Shown in pieces: positions 6,346-10,175 of a stretch of DNA of 10,175 nt. Source of the stretch: an uncultured Rhodanobacter sp. (lineage in GTDB: Bacteria; Pseudomonadota; Gammaproteobacteria; Xanthomonadales; Rhodanobacteraceae); assembly GCA_903827735.1 (NCBI GenBank), contig CAIKJM010000612.1:1-10175 (forward strand). Reading direction: 5' to 3'. The translations under genes were made by a program, and so were the position numbers. Position 1 is the first letter of the stretch. Each line of letters opens with the position of its first letter. The notes beneath the pieces are model-generated. The model was not told the DNA's origin. It saw only the letters and a program-made list of their open reading frames with translations, and searched no databases.

Positions 6346-7134
6346 ATGCAGTTGCTAGATATCGGCGTCAATCTCGGTCACGAATCGTTTCAGCCTGATC
6401 TCGACGCGGTGCTGCAGCGTGCGGCCGGACACGGCGTGGACCGAATGATCGTGACCGGCGCCTCGCGCGAGGGCAGCGAGCATGCGCTGGTACTGGCCAA
6501 GGCGCATTCCGGTCGTCTGTTTGCTACGGCTGGCGTGCATCCGCATCATGCGATCGACTACGACGACGCCACCGATGCGCGGCTGCGCGAACTGGCGCGC
6601 GATCCCGTCGTACGCGCCATCGGCGAAACCGGGCTGGACTACAACCGCAATTATTCGCCGCGCGAGGTGCAGCTGCAGGTATTCGAGCGGCAGCTGCAGA
6701 TCGCCGTGGACCTGCAGCTGCCGCTGTTTCTGCACCAGCGCGACGCGCATCAGGATTTTCTCGCCGTGCTACGGCGTTATCGCGACAAGGTGCCGGCCGC
6801 GGTCGTGCACTGCTTTACCGACACCGCTGAGGCGCTGCACGATTATCTGGCGCTGGACTGCCATATCGGCATCACCGGCTGGATCTGCGACGAACGCCGC
6901 GGCAGCCATCTGCGCGAGTTAGTGCGCGAGATCCCTCCCGACCGCCTGATGATCGAAACCGACGCGCCGTATCTGCTGCCGCGCACGATAAGGCCGCAGC
7001 CCAAACACCGCCGAAATGAGCCGATGTATCTGCGGCATATCTGCGAAGAGATTGCGCGCGATCGGGGGGAATCGGTCGACGTTACCGCGGCCAACAGCAC
7101 GGCGACGGCCGAGGCCTTTTTCCGGCTGTCGTAA
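6346..7134 (+). CDS. tatD: TatD family metal-dependent nuclease
   Basis: Cytoplasmic metal-dependent TIM-barrel hydrolase. E. coli TatD is a 3'-5' exonuclease linked to DNA repair and DNA fragmentation. At 262 aa it has the usual length. It begins MQLLDIGVNL, the TatD-proper form in which the HxH of the YcfH/YjjV paralogues is replaced. Other motifs are GVHPHH (63-68), GETGLDYNRN (93-102), LHQRDAH (129-135), VHCF (154-157), GWICDERRG (178-186), ETDAPYLLPR (204-213) and RRNEP (222-226). The metal or catalytic residues expected from the family are present: Glu94, His130, His155 and Asp206. It lies 63 nt after the receptor gene with its own likely promoter, and converges on rluE. The ribosome site is weak. 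Despite the name, the family is not needed for Tat export. Confidence 0.95.
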   Translation: MQLLDIGVNLGHESFQPDLDAVLQRAAGHGVDRMIVTGASREGSEHALVLAKAHSGRLFATAGVHPHHAIDYDDATDARLRELARDPVVRAIGETGLDYNRNYSPREVQLQVFERQLQIAVDLQLPLFLHQRDAHQDFLAVLRRYRDKVPAAVVHCFTDTAEALHDYLALDCHIGITGWICDERRGSHLRELVREIPPDRLMIETDAPYLLPRTIRPQPKHRRNEPMYLRHICEEIARDRGESVDVTAANSTATAEAFFRLS

Positions 7135-7146
7135 TTGACGATGCCG

Positions 7147-7168
7147 CCGCGGCGCGACGCCCGCGGGC
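7147..7168. terminator. GC-rich palindromes between convergent tatD and rluE
   Basis: CCGCGG (7147-7152) can pair with CCGCGG (7161-7166), and GCCCGCGGGC (7159-7168) is a perfect 10-bp palindrome. They sit in the 51-nt gap between two converging genes, where a shared bidirectional terminator would be expected. No T-run follows on either strand, so an intrinsic terminator is only weakly supported. Confidence 0.25.
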
Positions 7169-7185
7169 TGTCGGGGTGTGCGTGT

Positions 7186-7722
7186 TTACCGAGACAGCAC
7201 GCGCGTCTCGCCCAGTCTCAAACCGTCTAGCGCATGCTCGCCGATCTGCACGCGTATCAGGCGCAGCGTAGGAAAGCCTACCGCCGCCGTCATCCGCCGC
7301 ACCTGCCGGTTGCGGCCCTCGCGTATGGACAGGCTGAGCCAGCTGGTCGGCAGGTGCTTGCGGAAGCGCACCGGCGGATCGCGCGGCCATAGCCAATCCG
7401 GCTCATCGGCGCGCTTCGCCTCGGCCGGAAGCGTCGGACCATCCTTCAACGACACGCCCGTCCTCAATGCGAGCAGCGCCGTATCGTCGATCTCGCCATC
7501 GACCTGGACCAGATACGTTTTCGGCTGCTTGTGCCGCGGGTCGGTGAGCCGATGCGCCAGCACACCATCGTCGGTCAGCAGCAGCAGACCCTCGCTATCT
7601 TGATCGAGCCGTCCAGCCGCATAGACGTCTTTTTGCTTCACGAAGTCGGCCAGCGTACGTCGGCCGCTTTCGTCAGTGAACTGGCAGAGCACGCCGTAGG
7701 GCTTGTTCAACGCAATCAACAT
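7186..7722 (-). CDS. rluE: 23S rRNA pseudouridine synthase RluE
   Basis: RsuA/RluE-type pseudouridine synthase. The E. coli enzyme converts U2457 in the peptidyl-transferase region of 23S rRNA. 178 aa and no N-terminal S4 domain, as in RluE. The protein begins with the family sequence NKPYGVLCQFTDE. The catalytic motif GRLDQDSEGLLLLT is at 37-50, with catalytic Asp40. The C-terminal motif REGRNRQVRRM is at 134-144, and PTSWLSLSI precedes it as in RluE. The ATG at 7722 has only a weak purine block (GGAAC) upstream. It begins 36 nt after the methyltransferase gene on the same strand, so the two may share a transcript. It converges on tatD. Confidence 0.93.
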   Translation of the reverse strand: MLIALNKPYGVLCQFTDESGRRTLADFVKQKDVYAAGRLDQDSEGLLLLTDDGVLAHRLTDPRHKQPKTYLVQVDGEIDDTALLALRTGVSLKDGPTLPAEAKRADEPDWLWPRDPPVRFRKHLPTSWLSLSIREGRNRQVRRMTAAVGFPTLRLIRVQIGEHALDGLRLGETRVLSR

Positions 7723-7746
7723 GGTTCCGAGATGCCCCGCCCCTAC

Positions 7747-7762
7747 CTAACCCGACAGTTAG
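7747..7762. promoter_or_regulatory. Hairpin overlapping the methyltransferase stop codon
   Basis: CTAAC (7747-7751), a 6-nt loop and GTTAG (7758-7762), covering the stop codon of the upstream gene just before rluE. There is no T-run. It could modulate readthrough into rluE, or mean nothing. Confidence 0.2.
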
Positions 7763-8676
7763 TGGGCAGAGCTGGTGGCAGCCGGCGTAACAGGCTTGAC
7801 GAAGCGCAGCGTCATACGATCCGATTCGCCGATCGCCTGATACTTCGCCTTGTCGGTATCGCCCAGCGCGTACGTCGGCGGCAGCGTCCACACGCCCTTC
7901 GGATAATTCTTCGTGTCCTTCGGATTGGCGTTGATCTCGCTGCTGTCCTCCAGCACGAAACCGGCGTCGGTCGCCATCTTCACGACATACTTGGTCGGCA
8001 GGTAGCCACTCTTCTTCACTGCATCGAGCGCCGCGCTGTCGTCAGCGCGATGGTCGACCACGCCGAGCACGCCACCGGGCCGCAGCACGGTATAAAACGC
8101 CTTACACATCGCCGGCGTGGTATCGGCCATGACCCAGTTGTGCACGTTGCGAAAGGTCAGCACCAAATCCGCCGAGCCGGGCGCACCGAACACCGGCGCC
8201 TTGGGATCGAACGCGACGAACTTCGCGTTGCCGTAGTGCATCAGGTCGGACGCGAACTTGCGCTGCAGCGCATCCTGATCCTTGCGCGCTTCATCGCTGC
8301 TGTCGGGCTTCTCTACGGCGGCAATGTAGTGGCCGTTGTCGTGCAGCAGCGGCGCTAGAATCTCGCTGTACCAGCCGCCGCCGGGAGTGATTTCGATCAC
8401 CGTCTGATCCGGGCGTATGCCGAAAAATTGCAGCGTGGCCTTGGGATGGCGATAGACGTCGCGAGCCCGATTGTTGGGCGAGCGCCAGTCGCCGGCCAGG
8501 GCGGCGTCCAGCTGCTGGCCAGTGAAATCACTGGCACTCGTGGGGGGCACCAAGGCATCGGTCGGCTGATCCTGCGCCGCCGAAGCGGGTGCAGCCTGCG
8601 CCATCGCCAATGTCGACAAGCCGAGACAGGCGGCCAGCAGACATGTCGCGAGCGCGCACGAACGATTCATTTCCAT
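7759..8676 (-). CDS. Exported class I SAM-methyltransferase-fold protein
   Basis: Predicted methyltransferase of the group with N-terminal signal peptides (COG4798-like, from memory). 305 aa. The N-terminus has a short positive region and a hydrophobic core, with a probable signal peptidase I site at AMAQA (residue 27). An LAAC tetrad at 14-17 resembles a lipobox, but hydrophobic residues continue past it, so a lipoprotein is less likely. Motif I of the Rossmann fold is VIEITPGGGWYSE (93-105), and a later motif is LRPGGVLGVVDHRA (198-211). RNVHNW (176-181) sits where the substrate-side loop is expected. SAM is a cytoplasmic cofactor, so a periplasmic location is puzzling; substrate and activity are unknown. 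Start at ATG 8676 (AGG four nt upstream); a second ATG follows two codons later. It may be cotranscribed with rluE. Confidence 0.85.
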   Translation of the reverse strand: MEMNRSCALATCLLAACLGLSTLAMAQAAPASAAQDQPTDALVPPTSASDFTGQQLDAALAGDWRSPNNRARDVYRHPKATLQFFGIRPDQTVIEITPGGGWYSEILAPLLHDNGHYIAAVEKPDSSDEARKDQDALQRKFASDLMHYGNAKFVAFDPKAPVFGAPGSADLVLTFRNVHNWVMADTTPAMCKAFYTVLRPGGVLGVVDHRADDSAALDAVKKSGYLPTKYVVKMATDAGFVLEDSSEINANPKDTKNYPKGVWTLPPTYALGDTDKAKYQAIGESDRMTLRFVKPVTPAATSSAH

Positions 8677-8750
8677 ACTGCCTGCCCCTTTTCCTTAGCT
8701 TCAGTGATGATTGACCCCGCGACGTTTTCCGTCATCGCCGATCAACCGTA

Positions 8751-8773
8751 GCGCATGCGCGAGCGCGTTCGCG
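8751..8773. repeat. Adjacent GC-rich palindromes upstream of the methyltransferase gene
   Basis: GCGCATGCGC (8751-8760) is a perfect 10-bp palindrome. It overlaps CGCGA (8758-8762) paired with TCGCG (8769-8773). Both lie between a predicted promoter and the methyltransferase start, so they would be in the 5' leader of that transcript. Function unknown. Confidence 0.3.
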
Positions 8774-8780
8774 TGAAGGC

Positions 8781-8809
8781 ATTCTACGTCACGCTCGGTC
8801 GCTAATCAG
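8781..8809 (-). promoter_or_regulatory. Possible promoter of the methyltransferase gene
   Basis: On the minus strand CTGATT (8809-8804), a 17-nt spacer and TAGAAT (8786-8781). The -10 matches five of six consensus bases, but the -35 is poor. The -35 overlaps an inverted repeat, CAGGC (8807-8811) with GCCTG (8820-8824), just after the LysR gene, which could be a weak terminator or an operator. Confidence 0.3.
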
Positions 8810-8835
8810 GCAGTAGACCGCCTGTAGCCCTCGCA

Positions 8836-9765
8836 TCATTTGCCGTTCACATGCACGTCAGCGGCTGCTTGCATCGACATGTATGCCATCGATTCGCCGT
8901 AGTGATACGCCTCTTCGCGTATCCATTCGCGGAACACGCGAAAACCGGCGTGCCCAAGCGAGCGCTCCGGATAGACAAGATAGTAGGCCTCCGGAACATG
9001 CAGATAGCGCCGGCCCAGCATGTGCAACAGGCCGGCATCGATCAGCGGACGCGCCATGACCATTCGCCCCAGTGCTACGCCCATCCCTTCCAACGCGGCA
9101 CGCTGTAGCGCATCCGTCGTGTCGAACTGCGCCACGAAGCGTTTGGGCGCGTGGCCGCCGATCTGTTCGAACCAATCGCGCCAGCGTTCGCTGGGATCGC
9201 CAAGCAGCGGCCACAGGCTCATATCGTCCGGGTCTGCGCCCGGCAGATGTTCCAGCAGGGCGGACGACGCCACCGGCACGATCCATTCGTCGAAGAGATG
9301 TTCGCTGCGCACCCCATGCCAATGGCCTTTGCCGTAGCGGATGGCGACGTCGACGGAATCGCGCGCAAAGTCGACCAGCGCGCCGGAGGACTGCAGATTG
9401 AGTTCCAGCTCGGGATGCATCGCAACCAGACTGGCCACACGCGGCATCAGCCAGCTCGACATCACGCCGGAGAGAGTGCTGATGGTCAGCGCCTCCTCGC
9501 GGCGGCACTGGTAGGCCGCCATCGCCAGCTCGATCCCCTCGAAGTGATGGGCCACCGCCTCCATCAACCGGCGACCTTCGGCGGTGAGCCGCACGCCGCG
9601 CGGACCACGGTCGAACAGCTTGCGTTCCATCCTCTGCTCTAGCTGACGCATTTGATGGCTGAGCGCACTGACGGTGAGGTTCGCCTGTTCCGCAGCACGC
9701 GACAGGTTGCCCAGGCGGGCGACCAGCACGAACTGTTGCAACAGGCTCAGCGGCAACCTACCCAT
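8836..9765 (-). CDS. LysR-family transcriptional regulator (GcvA/AmpR-like)
   Basis: DNA-binding regulator of 309 aa, the normal length for the family. The N-terminal winged helix-turn-helix is at about residues 4-63 (LSRAAEQANLTVSALSHQMRQ region, then LFDRGPRGVRLTAEG). The periplasmic-binding-like effector domain is at about 90-295. It contains the segment VDVAIRYGKGHWHGV (138-152), typical of the GcvA-like branch. The start at ATG 9765 gives the usual LysR N-terminus. The Shine-Dalgarno is weak. A perfect dyad at 9776-9794 lies 10 nt upstream, as expected for autoregulation and for control of a divergent gene. The natural target is the small gene to the right, which seems damaged, or the methyltransferase 159 nt downstream. 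The effector is unknown. Confidence 0.93.
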   Translation of the reverse strand: MGRLPLSLLQQFVLVARLGNLSRAAEQANLTVSALSHQMRQLEQRMERKLFDRGPRGVRLTAEGRRLMEAVAHHFEGIELAMAAYQCRREEALTISTLSGVMSSWLMPRVASLVAMHPELELNLQSSGALVDFARDSVDVAIRYGKGHWHGVRSEHLFDEWIVPVASSALLEHLPGADPDDMSLWPLLGDPSERWRDWFEQIGGHAPKRFVAQFDTTDALQRAALEGMGVALGRMVMARPLIDAGLLHMLGRRYLHVPEAYYLVYPERSLGHAGFRVFREWIREEAYHYGESMAYMSMQAAADVHVNGK

Positions 9766-9775
9766 CTTGAATTTC

Positions 9776-9794
9776 TCACAAGTCTATCTTGTGA
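9776..9794. promoter_or_regulatory. Perfect 19-bp dyad, probable LysR binding site
   Basis: TCACAAG, TCTAT spacer, CTTGTGA: a 7-5-7 perfect inverted repeat, 10 nt upstream of the LysR gene and 78 nt before the divergent start at 9873. On the minus strand a -10-like TATATT (9799-9794) abuts it, so a bound protein would cover the likely LysR transcript start. The strict T-N11-A core of many LysR sites is not centred in it, so the assignment rests on position and symmetry. Confidence 0.5.
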
Positions 9795-9828
9795 ATATAT
9801 CGCTTTTTCCGGCAGGACCTGACGCCTA

Positions 9829-9861
9829 CCTTGAGCACAGCCCAAACCCAAGGCCTCAAGG
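9829..9861 (+). promoter_or_regulatory. Hairpin overlapping the ribosome site of the small gene at 9873
   Basis: CCTTGAG (9829-9835) pairs perfectly with CTCAAGG (9855-9861) across a 19-nt loop. The right arm covers part of the Shine-Dalgarno AAGGGAG (9858-9864) that lies eight nt before the ATG at 9873. Folding would hide the ribosome site in the transcript. Confidence 0.3.
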
Positions 9862-9872
9862 GAGTCACCTTT

Positions 9873-10175
9873 ATGAATCCGCTGTGGAAAAATCTGCTGT
9901 ACTTGCACGGCCACATCACCCACGCCGAGCTGGCCTGGAAACCCGACACGCGCATCCCGCCGAATGCACCCAAGGCGGTCATCGCCATCGGCAAGCCGAG
10001 GTTCGTGGCGCGGTCGACCTGCGCATTGGCGTGGCCAAGGCTGATCGCGCCGCGCTGAAGCAAATCGGCCGGTCGGTCTGCGCTACGTCATGGCCCTATA
10101 CGTCACGCCCGCTTTGCCTGGACGAGTGCATGCTTGGTACTTTCCATTGCACGAGGTATGTCTCCATGCAACAGC
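9873..10175 (+). pseudogene. Small unrecognised gene, probably frameshifted, running off the right edge
   Basis: I do not recognise the family. ATG 9873 has a good ribosome site (AGGGAG, eight nt upstream) and opens MNPLWKNLLYLHGHITHAEL. That frame stops at 10056-10058, giving 61 aa. Its last 20 residues (from about 9996) are implausibly rich in Cys, Trp, Pro and Arg. At about the same place a second frame, from about 9995, reads QAEVRGAVDLRIGVAKADRA and on to LKQIGR. A third frame, from about 10069, reads PVGLRYVMALYVTPALPGRV and stays open to the window edge. Joining the three gives one continuous protein-like sequence, with a one-base loss at about 9990-10012 and another at about 10066-10074. 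Either this is a decaying gene divergent from the LysR regulator, or the sequence has errors here. It could also be a true 61-aa protein. Confidence 0.4.

Noticed and set aside
7531..8358. 275-codon plus-strand frame opposite rluE and the methyltransferase gene
   Set aside because: It spans two real genes on the other strand and has shadow-type composition.
7759..8676. Lipoprotein reading of the methyltransferase (LAAC at residues 14-17)
   Set aside because: The hydrophobic core continues for about ten residues past the cysteine to a good AMAQA cleavage site, which fits signal peptidase I better.
1..10175. CRISPR arrays, tRNA genes, insertion sequences or phage genes
   Set aside because: No regularly spaced repeats, cloverleaf-like sequences, transposase motifs or phage proteins were seen on either strand.

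Overview
The window is GC-rich with strong G/C bias at third codon positions. It looks like a gammaproteobacterium of the order Xanthomonadales, most likely the Rhodanobacteraceae (Dyella/Rhodanobacter-like). That placement is inference. It rests on a type II secretion (T2SS) cluster that begins with gspE and runs E-F-G-H (the Xps order) and on the look of the other proteins. No rRNA, tRNA, insertion sequence or CRISPR array was seen.

Left third (1-3717, all minus strand): the first four genes of a T2SS operon, read right to left. They are gspE (ATPase), gspF (inner-membrane platform), gspG (major pseudopilin) and the 5' part of gspH (minor pseudopilin), which runs off the left edge. The genes are tightly packed: a 1-nt gap E/F, a 19-nt gap F/G and a 4-nt overlap G/H. 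Both pseudopilins carry unusually long cytoplasmic leaders containing inverted repeats, and GspE lacks the usual C-terminal tetracysteine.

Middle (3718-7134): a 345-nt divergent intergenic region with two perfect short dyads. It is followed on the plus strand by a large TonB-dependent outer-membrane receptor of unknown substrate and by tatD, which has its own probable promoter.

Right third (7186-9765, minus strand): rluE (23S rRNA pseudouridine synthase) converges on tatD. Upstream of it lie a signal-peptide-bearing SAM-methyltransferase-fold protein and then a LysR-family regulator. A perfect 19-bp dyad (7-5-7) sits just upstream of the LysR start. On the other side of it, reading right, is a small unrecognised gene that appears broken by two frame changes. 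It is preceded by a hairpin that overlaps its ribosome binding site.

No clearly new multi-gene system is present; most genes are conserved housekeeping or secretion genes. The parts most worth a second look are the pseudopilin leader insertions, the cysteine-free GspE C-domain, the exported methyltransferase, and the LysR dyad with the frameshifted gene beside it.
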